NCBI GenBank assembly: GCA_934486635.1
Contig: CAKSPZ010000002.1
Location: 62,001-126,000 of the forward strand
Direction: 5' to 3'
Length of the DNA stretch: 64,000 nt
DNA from: an uncultured Eubacteriales bacterium
GTDB taxonomy: Bacteria > Bacillota > Clostridia > Oscillospirales > Acutalibacteraceae
Below are positions 53,808-61,709 of this stretch, piece after piece. The notes beneath the pieces were generated by a model that saw only the letters and a list, made by a program, of their open reading frames with translations, did not search any database and was not told the DNA's origin. Position 1 is the first letter of the stretch. Each line of letters begins with the position of its first letter. The translations under genes and the position numbers were made by a program.

Positions 53808-54194
53808 TTACCTATCCCTAGTATATCTCCATCTATAGCCATAAGCAGTTTTACCTTGTCTTTTACAAATCTTATTTATAGTAGCATAATCAGCTTTTGT
53901 ATAGGATGTATTTTCACGTATCCAAGCTGCCCCATCCATTATTTTCGGAAACGTCATAATAATTTCAAAAGTATCTTTATCCAACATATCTATAGCAATA
54001 GCATTTGGTCGATTATTTTTATATTTTTCAACCATCATTTGACGATATTCCGGATCTGTTTTCATACGTTCGGTATGTTTTTTCAAACCAAGACCTACAT
54101 TAGGAGAAATTCTTCTTTTTTTCTTTTTTACTTCAATTTCTGTTGCACCTACTATCTGTGATTCCTTATTTTCTACTAAATCGCTAATATTCAT
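53808..54194 (-). CDS. Small NUMOD1-like DNA-binding protein
   Basis: This 128-residue basic protein has a lysine-rich N-terminal half (VKKKKRRISPNVGLGLKKHTERM). The C-terminal half resembles a NUMOD1 helix-turn-helix as found in homing endonucleases and phage proteins (DGAAWIRENTSYTK, then KTAYGYRWRY). No nuclease domain is present. It lies 44 bases downstream of ssrA on the same strand, a known insertion hot spot. The SD is weak (GGGG at 11 bases). Function is unknown; it may be a remnant of a mobile element or a stand-alone regulator. Confidence 0.68.
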   Translation of the reverse strand: MNISDLVENKESQIVGATEIEVKKKKRRISPNVGLGLKKHTERMKTDPEYRQMMVEKYKNNRPNAIAIDMLDKDTFEIIMTFPKIMDGAAWIRENTSYTKADYATINKICKRQGKTAYGYRWRYTRDR

Positions 54195-54237
54195 AATACA
54201 AAAAACCCCAATCTAAAAAATAACATTAAATATAATT

Positions 54238-54586
54238 TGGTGGAGATGAGGGGAATTGAACCCCTGTCCGAAAACCACTCCCCAATGCTTTCTACGAGTG
54301 TAGTTATTGAATTAACATTCCCTTAATATTACGCCCAATAACAGGCTTAATACCTTGGTAGGTTTTAATTCATGATTAAACCCAAACCACAGTTTAATTC
54401 ACGTTCACTGCTAATCGACGCCTTATATAGGGTCGCAGTATTCCCTAAAAAGACGACAGCCTAATTAGGCTGCGTATGCAACTTGATTGTTGTCGTTTAA
54501 TTTTAAAAATTGCGAAGTTTAAAGCGTATTCGCAGCGCTACTCGCTTACATTGACTCATAATCCCCGTCGAAGCCTTTACATCCCC
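54238..54586 (-). ncRNA. ssrA: Transfer-messenger RNA (tmRNA)
   Basis: It rescues stalled ribosomes with SmpB. On the minus strand the 5' end GGGGATG pairs with CATCTCC next to the encoded CCA (54238-54240), making the alanine-tRNA-like acceptor stem, and GGGTTCAATTCCCC forms the T arm. The reading frame ends ...AAC GAC AAC AAT CAA GTT GCA TAC GCA GCC TAA, so the tag ends in NDNNQVAYAA. The resume codon is not obvious. The gene is 349 bases and follows smpB. Confidence 0.96.
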
Positions 54587-54600
54587 ATATAAAAAAGGAT

Positions 54601-55065
54601 TTACCTGTTAAATTCTTTTAGTGTACGTTCTATTTTACGTTTAGCATCTTTTTCCGCCATTGCACTTCGTTTATCATATAATTTTTTACCTCTACAAAGA
54701 CCAACTAAAACTTTAACGCGAGACCCTTTAAAATAAACTGATAAAGGTATTAGTGCATATCCGGCTTGCTTAACAAGGCCAAACAATTTCATAATTTCAC
54801 GTTTATGCATTAACAATTTTCGTACTCTCATAGGGTCCTTATTAAATATATTGCCTTGTTCATAAGGTGATATATTCATTCCATTTAATAAAAGCTCTCC
54901 ATCAACAATATTACACCAAGCTTCCTTTAAAGAAACCTTACCTTGCCTTATAGATTTAACTTCTGTTCCAAAAAGTTCTATACCTGCTTCCATTTTTTCT
55001 TCAACAAAATAATCATGAGACGCTTTTTTATTTTGTGCCACAGTTTTAAAAGATTCATTTTTCAT
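54601..55065 (-). CDS. smpB: SsrA-binding protein
   Basis: SmpB binds tmRNA and delivers it to stalled ribosomes. The 154-residue protein has the KASHDYFVEEKMEAGIELFGTEVKSIRQGKVSLKEAW core, GMNISPYEQGN, and the lysine-rich C-terminal tail KLYDKRSAMAEKDAKRKIERTLKEF. It lies 14 bases upstream of ssrA, so the two partners are probably co-transcribed. Confidence 0.98.
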   Translation of the reverse strand: MKNESFKTVAQNKKASHDYFVEEKMEAGIELFGTEVKSIRQGKVSLKEAWCNIVDGELLLNGMNISPYEQGNIFNKDPMRVRKLLMHKREIMKLFGLVKQAGYALIPLSVYFKGSRVKVLVGLCRGKKLYDKRSAMAEKDAKRKIERTLKEFNR

Positions 55066-55216
55066 ATTTAGCTGTCACGACTCCTTTTGTTTGATTCATA
55101 GAACTTTTATTTTAAAAAATACACATAAAAACGATTGAAATTAACAAGCACAAAAAAGTCAAAAACCGATTAAAAATCATATAAAAAGATTTTTTAAAAA
55201 CTCCCTTGTAAATAAG

Positions 55217-55246
55217 ATTATATCATTTAAACAAGCTCCATGTCAA
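55217..55246 (-). promoter_or_regulatory. SigA-type promoter for smpB-ssrA
   Basis: On the minus strand TTGACA (55241-55246) and TATAAT (55217-55222) are 18 bases apart. The smpB leader would be about 140 bases. The 262-base gap 55066-55327 otherwise holds only the recR terminator. Confidence 0.75.
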
Positions 55247-55268
55247 TAGTAAAAATTTAAAGATAGTA

Positions 55269-55302
55269 TAAAAAAATGGCTGAAGTCAGAGCCATTTTTT
55301 CA
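55269..55302 (-). terminator. Intrinsic terminator after recR
   Basis: AAAAAATGGCT (55271-55281) pairs with AGCCATTTTTT (55290-55300) around an 8-base loop, with T-rich sequence following on the minus strand. Confidence 0.88.
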
Positions 55303-55327
55303 ACATAAGTAACAAACCGATTTAATA

Positions 55328-55930
55328 TTATATTTCACTTCTCCCCATTAATGCCCGAGAAAGTGTGACTTCATCCGCATATTCAAGGTCTCCACCGACA
55401 GGAATTCCATATGCTAGCCTTGTAACTTTAACTCCAAGTGGTTTTAATAATTTTGAAATATACATTGCTGTAGCTTCTCCTTCAACTGTAGGATTTGTTG
55501 CCATAATTACTTCTTTAATTGGTTCTGTTGATATTCTTTTTAAAAGTTCTTTAATATAAAGTTGGTCTGGACCTATCCCATTTAAAGGAGATATTGCACC
55601 GTGCAAAACATGATATGAAGCAGAAAACTCTCCTGTTCTTTCAAGTGCCATAACATCACGAGGATCTTCTACAACACAAATTATACTTTTATCTCTTGAT
55701 TTATTTCTGCATACAGAGCATAAATCTTGATCTGTTAAATTTTTACATAATTTACAATACTTAATTTTTTCATGAGCCTGCAATATTGCATCAGAAAATT
55801 CTTCAGCTTCATTTTTAGGTAATTGTAGCACAAAATATGCTAATCTTTGTGCTGTTTTCTTCCCTATACCAGGCAATCGTTCAAACTGTTCAATTAAATT
55901 TGAAAGCGGCGTTACATTATACTCTGACAT
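55328..55930 (-). CDS. recR: Recombination mediator RecR
   Basis: RecR acts with RecO and RecF to load RecA on gapped DNA. The 200-residue protein has a helix-hairpin-helix (LPGIGKKTAQRLAYFVL), a four-cysteine zinc finger (CKLCKNLTDQDLCSVC), and a Toprim domain with CVVEDPRDVMALERTGEF. The start is three bases after the ebfC stop. The dnaX-ebfC-recR order is near-universal in Firmicutes. Confidence 0.97.
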   Translation of the reverse strand: MSEYNVTPLSNLIEQFERLPGIGKKTAQRLAYFVLQLPKNEAEEFSDAILQAHEKIKYCKLCKNLTDQDLCSVCRNKSRDKSIICVVEDPRDVMALERTGEFSASYHVLHGAISPLNGIGPDQLYIKELLKRISTEPIKEVIMATNPTVEGEATAMYISKLLKPLGVKVTRLAYGIPVGGDLEYADEVTLSRALMGRSEI

Positions 55931-55933
55931 AAA

Positions 55934-56284
55934 TTAAAACATCCCCGGAATATTAAGGCCACCTGACAATTTTTCCATCTTCTCATTTTTTTCATTAACT
56001 GCATTTCTGATAGCCTCATTAACAGATACAATAATCAAGTCTGATAGCATTTCAATATCATCTTTATTTACTATTTCCGGATTAATTTCTATATTTTTAA
56101 CTTCCAATTTGCCATTAACAGTAGTTTTTACCATTCCTCCGGACGCAGAAGCTACATATTCTTTTTCTTCTAACTCTTGTGTTATCACAGTCATTTCTTC
56201 TTGAATTTTTTGTGCTTTCATAGCTAATTGTTGTAAGTTTCCTGCTCCACCTTGACCATATCCTTTAGGTAACCTTGCTTTCAT
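55934..56284 (-). CDS. ebfC: Nucleoid-associated protein, YbaB/EbfC family
   Basis: The 116-residue DNA-binding protein forms dimers that bend or coat the chromosome. The conserved core ASGGMVKTTVNGKLEVKNIEI and the helical C-terminus SVNEAIRNAVNEKNEKM are present; the start is glycine-rich (GYGQGGAGNL). It lies between dnaX and recR in a tight operon. Confidence 0.95.
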   Translation of the reverse strand: MKARLPKGYGQGGAGNLQQLAMKAQKIQEEMTVITQELEEKEYVASASGGMVKTTVNGKLEVKNIEINPEIVNKDDIEMLSDLIIVSVNEAIRNAVNEKNEKMEKLSGGLNIPGMF

Positions 56285-56302
56285 TTTTATTCCTCCTAAA
56301 AA

Positions 56303-57931
56303 TTATACTTCTGTTACATTTATACCTAATTCTCTTGCTGTTTTAGCAAGAGAATCTAATGGGTCAACTTCATTATCCTCTTTTTTTTCATTATTATATG
56401 GACCTAATTTATAAGATTTTCCTGTAATTTCTCTTATAGCAACTCTCATTTTATCTCTTTGGCTTGATTTTCTTAACAATTCAAACGCCATTTCATTTTT
56501 TGAATCTATAAGTACAAAATCTCCACTAATATAAGCTTCTGAGCCCTTAAAAGCTGTTGCAATAGTATGAGAATAACTTTTTAATACATTTAAAACATCC
56601 TGCCAATTCTGCATTTTATGTGCATTTTTTTGCAAATCACTTATACTAATTGTTTTCGAGGGCGAATGTTCCTTGAAGCTTTCTGGTTGAACACTAGTCT
56701 CATCAATCCTCATTGAAATATCATTATTTTTAGCTTCAATTTTTTTCACATTCCCATTCATATCATGTGAAACTGTATTGACTTCTTTAATATTAACTAA
56801 TTTTTCTAATTTTTCAAGTCTTGATAAAATGGCCTCATTGCTACAATTTAATTTTGGTGAACATAGCTTAATAAGGCACATTTCAATTTCTGTTCTGCTA
56901 TCGCAACCCCTGTTCATTTTCTCAAATGATTTTTGTAAAGAATCCAAAATATAAATTACCGTTTCTATAGAGCTTTTACTTGATACTTCTAAAATTTTAT
57001 TATATTCGTCGTCAGATACAATTAATAAGTTTCTAGCATTTTTTAACGTTTTAACAAGCATTATATTTCTAAAATACCCAATAATTTCTTGAGTTAACCT
57101 CATCATATCTTTTGAATGATGATTTAATTCATCTATAATTTTTAATGCATTTTGAGGCGAATTTTCAAATATTGATTTTGCTATATTCCATATATGTTCT
57201 TGTGAAGCTATTCCTACAGTATCTACCACTATCTCATCAGTAATATTTTTACTTACACCTAAACATTTATCTAAAATAGCCAATGCATCTCTCATAGCTC
57301 CATCGGATATTTTTGCTATTAATAGGGCTGCCGACCTATCAATACTTGCATTTTCTTTTTTTATTACATATTCAATTCTATCTGCTATATCATCAACTGA
57401 TATTTTATGAAATTCAAATCTTTGACATCTTGATAAAATTGTAGCAGGTATTTTGTGAGCTTCAGTAGTTGCTAAAATAAAAATAACGTGTGGAGGTGGT
57501 TCTTCCAACGTTTTTAGTAAAGCATTAAAAGCACCCGCTGATAACATATGTACTTCATCTATAATATAAACTCGATATTTTGCACTTGCAGGTGTAAATA
57601 TTGCTGAATCACAAATCTCTCTAATATCATTAACACTATTGTTGCTTGCTGCATCAAGTTCAACAATATCCATTACTTCTCCAGACTCAATAGCTTTACA
57701 CAAAGTGCAATTCTCACAAGGGTCACCATTTTGTAAATCCAGGCAATTCACAGCTTTAGCAAATATTTTAGCGCATGTTGTTTTACCTGTTCCTCTTGAC
57801 CCAATAAAAAGGTACGCATGTCCAACTCTTCCTGATACAAGTTCATTTTTTAAGGTAATGGTAACATGTGGTTGTCCAATAACATCGTTAAACGTTTGCG
57901 GACGATATTTACGATAAAGAGCTTGATACAT
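56303..57931 (-). CDS. dnaX: DNA polymerase III subunits gamma and tau
   Basis: DnaX is the AAA+ motor of the clamp loader. The 542-residue protein has Walker A GSRGTGKTTCAK near residue 44, a zinc module (CENCTLC with CLDL upstream), Walker B IIDEVHMLS, and the sensor-1 region FILATTEAHKIP. The C-terminal part is the tau-type extension. The ATG follows GAAAGGGAAAA. It is immediately downstream of ffs. Confidence 0.97.
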   Translation of the reverse strand: MYQALYRKYRPQTFNDVIGQPHVTITLKNELVSGRVGHAYLFIGSRGTGKTTCAKIFAKAVNCLDLQNGDPCENCTLCKAIESGEVMDIVELDAASNNSVNDIREICDSAIFTPASAKYRVYIIDEVHMLSAGAFNALLKTLEEPPPHVIFILATTEAHKIPATILSRCQRFEFHKISVDDIADRIEYVIKKENASIDRSAALLIAKISDGAMRDALAILDKCLGVSKNITDEIVVDTVGIASQEHIWNIAKSIFENSPQNALKIIDELNHHSKDMMRLTQEIIGYFRNIMLVKTLKNARNLLIVSDDEYNKILEVSSKSSIETVIYILDSLQKSFEKMNRGCDSRTEIEMCLIKLCSPKLNCSNEAILSRLEKLEKLVNIKEVNTVSHDMNGNVKKIEAKNNDISMRIDETSVQPESFKEHSPSKTISISDLQKNAHKMQNWQDVLNVLKSYSHTIATAFKGSEAYISGDFVLIDSKNEMAFELLRKSSQRDKMRVAIREITGKSYKLGPYNNEKKEDNEVDPLDSLAKTARELGINVTEV

Positions 57932-57966
57932 ATACGTTTTCCCTTTCTTGATAAATTAAAAAGCAA

Positions 57967-57992
57967 AGCAGACCGTCTAAAAAAGACCTGCA
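57967..57992 (-). terminator. Probable terminator after ffs
   Basis: On the minus strand GCAGGTC pairs with GGTCTGC (two G-U pairs) around a T-rich loop, followed by TTTGCTTTTT. Confidence 0.55.
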
Positions 57993-58138
57993 GTACACTT
58001 GAATATGCAAGCGAATAAACTAACTGCATCGCCCCCAGCTCTCCGCTTAATGCTGCTCGGTTCCCCGCCTGACATGGTTCACGGCACCAGACCGCACAGC
58101 GCTCACCCGCTTACATATTCAAATATACTATGTCAACT
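57990..58138 (-). ncRNA. ffs: Signal recognition particle RNA (scRNA/4.5S-type)
   Basis: On the minus strand the central hairpin has the universal SRP core: GGTGCCGTGAACCATGTCAG and GGGAACCGAGCAGCATTAAG, close to the Bacillus scRNA helix 8. The ends pair over about 22 bases (AGTATATTTGAATATG and its partner around 57993-58013), including G-U pairs. It lies between dnaX and the lysozyme gene, as in other Firmicutes. Exact ends are approximate. Confidence 0.9.
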
Positions 58139-58160
58139 TTGCTTAATTGATACAATTACA

Positions 58161-58189
58161 ATTATAATATATCATCTCAGCAAAATCAA
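58161..58189 (-). promoter_or_regulatory. SigA-type promoter for ffs
   Basis: On the minus strand TTGATT (58184-58189) and TATAAT (58161-58166) are 17 bases apart, just upstream of the SRP RNA. Confidence 0.78.
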
Positions 58190-58246
58190 TATACAAAATT
58201 AAATATATTTTAATTGTAATTTTTTTCAAAAAAATATAATAAAACA

Positions 58247-58275
58247 TTGACTTTTATGTACAAAAGTGATACTAT
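58247..58275 (+). promoter_or_regulatory. Promoter for the GH25 lysozyme gene
   Basis: TTGACT (58247-58252) and TACTAT (58270-58275) are 17 bases apart, upstream of the lysozyme ATG. Confidence 0.68.
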
Positions 58276-58318
58276 TGGATTTGGAAAATTTTTTGCATAA
58301 ATTAGGAGGAATTAAAAA

Positions 58319-59047
58319 ATGAAAAAGACTATTTTAAAAATTTTAAGTACACTGATTTTACCCATTACTATTTTTCTTACCCCTTCAAATTACACATTTG
58401 CAAACACACTAGAAAACCAAACTTATTTAAAAAAAGGAATTGATGTTTCTCATCATAACGGAGACATTAATTGGCAAGCTGTAAAAGACTCAGGTATAGA
58501 ATTTGCTATTATAAGAACCGGTTATGGTAGAGAAAACTGGGACAAACAAACGGACAGAAAATTGAGAGCTAATATTGACGGAGCAAAAGCTGTTGGTATG
58601 CCTATTGGTGCCTATCATTACAGTTATGCAACTAATCCTGAAGAAGCTTTAAGAGAAGCTGATTTTTTCATTGATAGATTAAAAGGAACTCAGTGGGAAT
58701 ATCCTGTTTTTTTTGACTTTGAAGATAAATGTCAAAAAGGACTATCTATCGAACAAAAAACTGATATAATTACTACTTTTCTTCAAAAATTACAAGAAGC
58801 TGGTTATTATTGTGGATATTATACTTTTTTAAATTGGCAAAGAAATTGCCTTGACATGTCCCGCCTTGGCTCTAATGAACTTTGGATTGCCCACTGGAAC
58901 TCAGAATGTGGTTGCCAACAGCCTTATGGTATTTGGCAGTACACTAGTAATGGAAGTGTCCCCGGTATAGAGGGTAGAGTAGATTTAGATTATTGTTATG
59001 TTGACTATCCATCTATTATAAAAAATCTTAATTTAAATGGATTTTAA
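58319..59047 (+). CDS. Secreted glycoside hydrolase family 25 lysozyme
   Basis: GH25 enzymes hydrolyse MurNAc-GlcNAc bonds in peptidoglycan. The 242-residue protein has a signal peptide (about residues 1-28, ending YTFANT), then a single GH25 barrel with KKGIDVSHHNGDINW, IIRTGYGRENWD, the catalytic VFFDFED pair and WQYTSNGSVPGIEGRVDLD near the end. No cell-wall-binding module is attached. It is monocistronic with its own promoter and terminator. A role in cell separation, sporulation or attacking other cells is possible. Confidence 0.92.
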   Translation: MKKTILKILSTLILPITIFLTPSNYTFANTLENQTYLKKGIDVSHHNGDINWQAVKDSGIEFAIIRTGYGRENWDKQTDRKLRANIDGAKAVGMPIGAYHYSYATNPEEALREADFFIDRLKGTQWEYPVFFDFEDKCQKGLSIEQKTDIITTFLQKLQEAGYYCGYYTFLNWQRNCLDMSRLGSNELWIAHWNSECGCQQPYGIWQYTSNGSVPGIEGRVDLDYCYVDYPSIIKNLNLNGF

Positions 59048-59057
59048 AATTTACATA

Positions 59058-59090
59058 AAAAAGCAGGCAACTAGCGTTGCCTGCTTTTTT
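59058..59090. terminator. Bidirectional intrinsic terminator between the lysozyme and uracil-DNA glycosylase genes
   Basis: AAAAAGCAGGCAAC (59058-59071) pairs with GTTGCCTGCTTTTT (59076-59089) around a TAGC loop. A/T tracts on both sides let it serve both convergent genes. Confidence 0.92.
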
Positions 59091-59661
59091 AATATGTATG
59101 GTCACAGATTTCAACAATTTTTTCCCTAAGCTTTAAAAAATCCTCAAATGCACCAGGTTTATTTGCCGGATTTCTAAGTAAAGCTGCCGGATGTAACGTC
59201 GCCATCATTATAATCCCATTTTTCTCAAAAAATATCCCATGTTCTTTAGTTATTTTCATATCGGGCTTAATAATCTTCATTGCGGCTATTCTTCCCAGGC
59301 ATACAATGATTTTAGGTTTTATTAAGGCTACTTGATTTCTAAGCCAATCTATACATAAATCTTGTTCTTCTTGAAGAGGATCTCTATTTTTAGGTGGTCT
59401 ACACTTAACAATATTTGCAATATAAATATTTTTTTCTCTAGATAAATCAACTGCATTTAACATTTTATCTAACAGCTTCCCGCCTCTTCCTACAAATGGT
59501 TCTCCTTGTAAATCTTCATTTTCTCCTGGACCTTCTCCAATAAAAAGAACTTCTGCATTCGTATTTCCTACACCAAAAACAACATTATTCCTAGTCGTAC
59601 AAAGTCCACATTTTTCACAACTTTTACAAGCTTTCTCAAGTTCTTTAAAAGAATCATACAT
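59089..59661 (-). CDS. Uracil-DNA glycosylase, type 4 (iron-sulfur)
   Basis: It removes uracil from DNA in base excision repair. The 190-residue protein starts near CKSCEKCGLC (Fe-S cysteines C12-C21), followed by FIGEGPGENEDLQGEPFVGRGG (active-site motif A), IVKCRPPKNRDP with C87, and the HPAALLRNP motif near the C-terminus. The ATG at 59661 is taken rather than the TTG two codons upstream. The type 4 family is common in Clostridia and archaea. Confidence 0.92.
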   Translation of the reverse strand: MYDSFKELEKACKSCEKCGLCTTRNNVVFGVGNTNAEVLFIGEGPGENEDLQGEPFVGRGGKLLDKMLNAVDLSREKNIYIANIVKCRPPKNRDPLQEEQDLCIDWLRNQVALIKPKIIVCLGRIAAMKIIKPDMKITKEHGIFFEKNGIIMMATLHPAALLRNPANKPGAFEDFLKLREKIVEICDHTY

Positions 59662-59746
59662 AACCAAAACATCTCTTTCTAAACTATTATGATATAGTAA
59701 TAATTATATCATAATAGATAATGGCCGTAAATCTCTTTTTATTACA

Positions 59747-59774
59747 TTGAAAAATTATAATAAAATGATATAAT
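59747..59774 (+). promoter_or_regulatory. Promoter for pduL
   Basis: TTGAAA (59747-59752) and TATAAT (59769-59774) are 16 bases apart, about 40 bases upstream of the pduL ATG. Confidence 0.65.
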
Positions 59775-59812
59775 AATCATTATGTTAAATTTAATACGAA
59801 ACAGGTGTTTTT

Positions 59813-60382
59813 ATGAAAATTTTAATTGAAACCTCCGCGCGTCATATTCATCTATGTAAGAGTGACTTTGAAATCTTATTTGGAAAAGGTTATGAATTAA
59901 CTAATAAAAAAAATTTATCTCAACCCGGTCAATTTGCATGCGTTGAACGTCTTACTATAGTTGGTCCAAAAGGTGAACTAAAAAACGTAACTATACTTGG
60001 TCCTCTTAGGTCAAAAACTCAAGTTGAAATTTCACTAACTGATGCTAGAAAAATTGGGATTAATGCCCCAATAAGAGATTCCGGCAATCTTACTAATACT
60101 CCCGGATGCAAATTAATTGGCCCTAATGGGAGTATAGATTTAAAAAATGGAGTAATTATTGCAAAAAGACATATTCATCTTGATCCCGTCACTGCTAATA
60201 AATTTAACGTTAAAGATAGTCAAAAAGTCTCTGTCACCGTGTACTCAAATGACAGATCTTTAACTTTTGATGAAGTTTATATCCGGGTAAACGATAATTT
60301 TTCTCCTGCCATGCACATAGACACCGACGAATCAAATGCTGCAGGTATTTCTGCAAATACTTATGGAGAAATTATATTATAA
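59813..60382 (+). CDS. pduL: Phosphate propanoyltransferase/acetyltransferase (PduL, PTAC family)
   Basis: PduL interconverts acyl-CoA and acyl-phosphate, replacing classical Pta. The 189-residue protein consists of two similar barrel halves, with metal-binding histidines in SARHIHL (residues 8-14), KRHIHLD and AMHIDTDESNAAG. It lacks the N-terminal microcompartment-targeting helix and no microcompartment shell genes are nearby, so it probably acts in cytosolic acetate metabolism. The start follows AACAGGTG. Confidence 0.92.
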   Translation: MKILIETSARHIHLCKSDFEILFGKGYELTNKKNLSQPGQFACVERLTIVGPKGELKNVTILGPLRSKTQVEISLTDARKIGINAPIRDSGNLTNTPGCKLIGPNGSIDLKNGVIIAKRHIHLDPVTANKFNVKDSQKVSVTVYSNDRSLTFDEVYIRVNDNFSPAMHIDTDESNAAGISANTYGEIIL

Positions 60383-60464
60383 ACTTATGTTATATCATTA
60401 TTTATAATGTCATATACATTTAAATATAGCGTTTTATTCTTTTAGACAAAAAGGACTGATTTTA

Positions 60465-61343
60465 TTGTATATAAAATTAAAAATAAAAAAACCTCTATTT
60501 ATTGGATTAACTTCTATATTTATATGTATATTTATTTTTTCGGTATACCTTACTCAAAGTGCAATTTTATCTGCTGTTTCAGAAAATGATGATTACATAA
60601 ATTTGCCTATAATTATGTATCATTCTATCCTAAAAAGCAACAAACAAAAAGGTAAGTTTATTATTTCTCCGGATATATTTGAAAGTGATTTAAAATATAT
60701 AAAAGATAATGGTTATACAACAATAGTAATGAAAGACTTAATCGACTATGTGTATGAAAACAAGGAACTACCTGACAAACCAATAATGGTTACCTTTGAT
60801 GATGGCTATTATAATAATTATTTATATGCTTTTCCTTTATTAAAACAATATAATTGCAAAATGGTTTTATCTCCTATTGGAAAACAATGTGATATATACA
60901 CTGAAAACAACGATCGAAATGCTAATTATGCACATTGTTCTTGGGATATGCTAAAAGAAATGAAAGATTCCGGTCTAGTAGAAATACAAAATCATTCCTA
61001 TAACATGCATACTATAACAAGGTCAAGACGTGGTACTAAAAAAAATAAAAATGAGAGCTTTGAAGACTATCAAAATATTTTTAGTTCTGATGTTATGTTA
61101 ATGCAGAGCAAAACTGAAGATTATCTTAATATAATTCCAGATACCTTTGTTTTTCCTTTTGGTGCCATAAGTAATTGCTCAACAGATATTTTACGTCAAT
61201 TAGGCTTTAAGGCAACATTAAGTTGCGAAGGTAAAATAAATAAAATTACTAAAAACCCAGATAAACTATATGGACTTTGTAGAATTTTGCGTCCACCAAA
61301 TACATCTAGTGAAAACTTTTTCAAAAACAAAATAGAAAAATAA
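60465..61343 (+). CDS. Membrane-anchored polysaccharide deacetylase (NodB family)
   Basis: NodB-type enzymes remove N-acetyl groups from peptidoglycan or other sugars outside the membrane. The 292-residue protein has one N-terminal membrane helix (about residues 11-34), then the NodB fold with IIMYHSILK, the metal-binding FDDGYYNNY (D112, D113) and the HxxxH zinc pair in QNHSYNMHT. FVFPFGA matches the fourth motif. The start is TTG at 60465 with AAGGACTGA upstream. The substrate is unknown. Confidence 0.9.
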   Translation: MYIKLKIKKPLFIGLTSIFICIFIFSVYLTQSAILSAVSENDDYINLPIIMYHSILKSNKQKGKFIISPDIFESDLKYIKDNGYTTIVMKDLIDYVYENKELPDKPIMVTFDDGYYNNYLYAFPLLKQYNCKMVLSPIGKQCDIYTENNDRNANYAHCSWDMLKEMKDSGLVEIQNHSYNMHTITRSRRGTKKNKNESFEDYQNIFSSDVMLMQSKTEDYLNIIPDTFVFPFGAISNCSTDILRQLGFKATLSCEGKINKITKNPDKLYGLCRILRPPNTSSENFFKNKIEK

Positions 61344-61347
61344 AATT

Positions 61348-61406
61348 AATAGTACGTTGGAGCAGCTTTCCATATTATGAAGGTGTCATCAACGTACTAT
61401 TTTTAT
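61348..61406 (+). terminator. Intrinsic terminator after the polysaccharide deacetylase gene
   Basis: AATAGTACGTTG (61348-61359) pairs exactly with CAACGTACTATT (61390-61401); the loop contains a second small hairpin. TTTTT follows. This lies in the 366-base gap 61344-61709, which also holds a candidate 28-residue ORF and the Nif11 promoter. Confidence 0.75.
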
Positions 61407-61417
61407 AAAAAATAATT

Positions 61418-61504
61418 TTATTTTTTTTCATTTGCTTGAATTTTAATCTCTTTTTCATGTGGATTAACTTTTATTTCTTTAGGTTGTCTTTCCGGCATTT
61501 CCAT
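61418..61504 (-). CDS. Candidate 28-residue charged peptide
   Basis: A small minus-strand ORF starts at the ATG at 61502-61504 after a good SD (AGGGGTG) and encodes 28 residues beginning MEMPERQPKEIKVN. It has no hydrophobic segment, and its lysine-glutamate pattern repeats imperfectly (KEIKVN, KEIKIQ). I do not recognise it. The SD and the non-random composition support translation; its size and lack of a known family limit confidence. Confidence 0.42.
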   Translation of the reverse strand: MEMPERQPKEIKVNPHEKEIKIQANEKK

Positions 61505-61646
61505 TTTATAATTCACCCCTGATTTTTATAATTACCCAAAATCAATATAATATAAAAATATATTTTTATATGAGTAAATGTTAAAAATTTGTTAAAAATA
61601 AAAACATAATAAACAGAGTAATCCACTCACAAAATAGACAAAAATA

Positions 61647-61675
61647 TTGACACCTAAAAAAATAAATGGTATAAT
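61647..61675 (+). promoter_or_regulatory. Consensus SigA-type promoter for Nif11-2
   Basis: TTGACA (61647-61652) and TATAAT (61670-61675) match consensus exactly, with a 17-base spacer. The ATG is 35 bases downstream. Confidence 0.88.
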
Positions 61676-61709
61676 AGCAACAAACCAATAATAAAAGGAG
61701 GAAATAAGT

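Noticed and set aside
55112..55180. 22-residue hydrophobic ORF (minus strand) in the smpB leader, beginning MIFNRFLTFLCLL
   Set aside because: No ribosome-binding site precedes the ATG and T-rich DNA easily gives phenylalanine/leucine-rich frames by chance.
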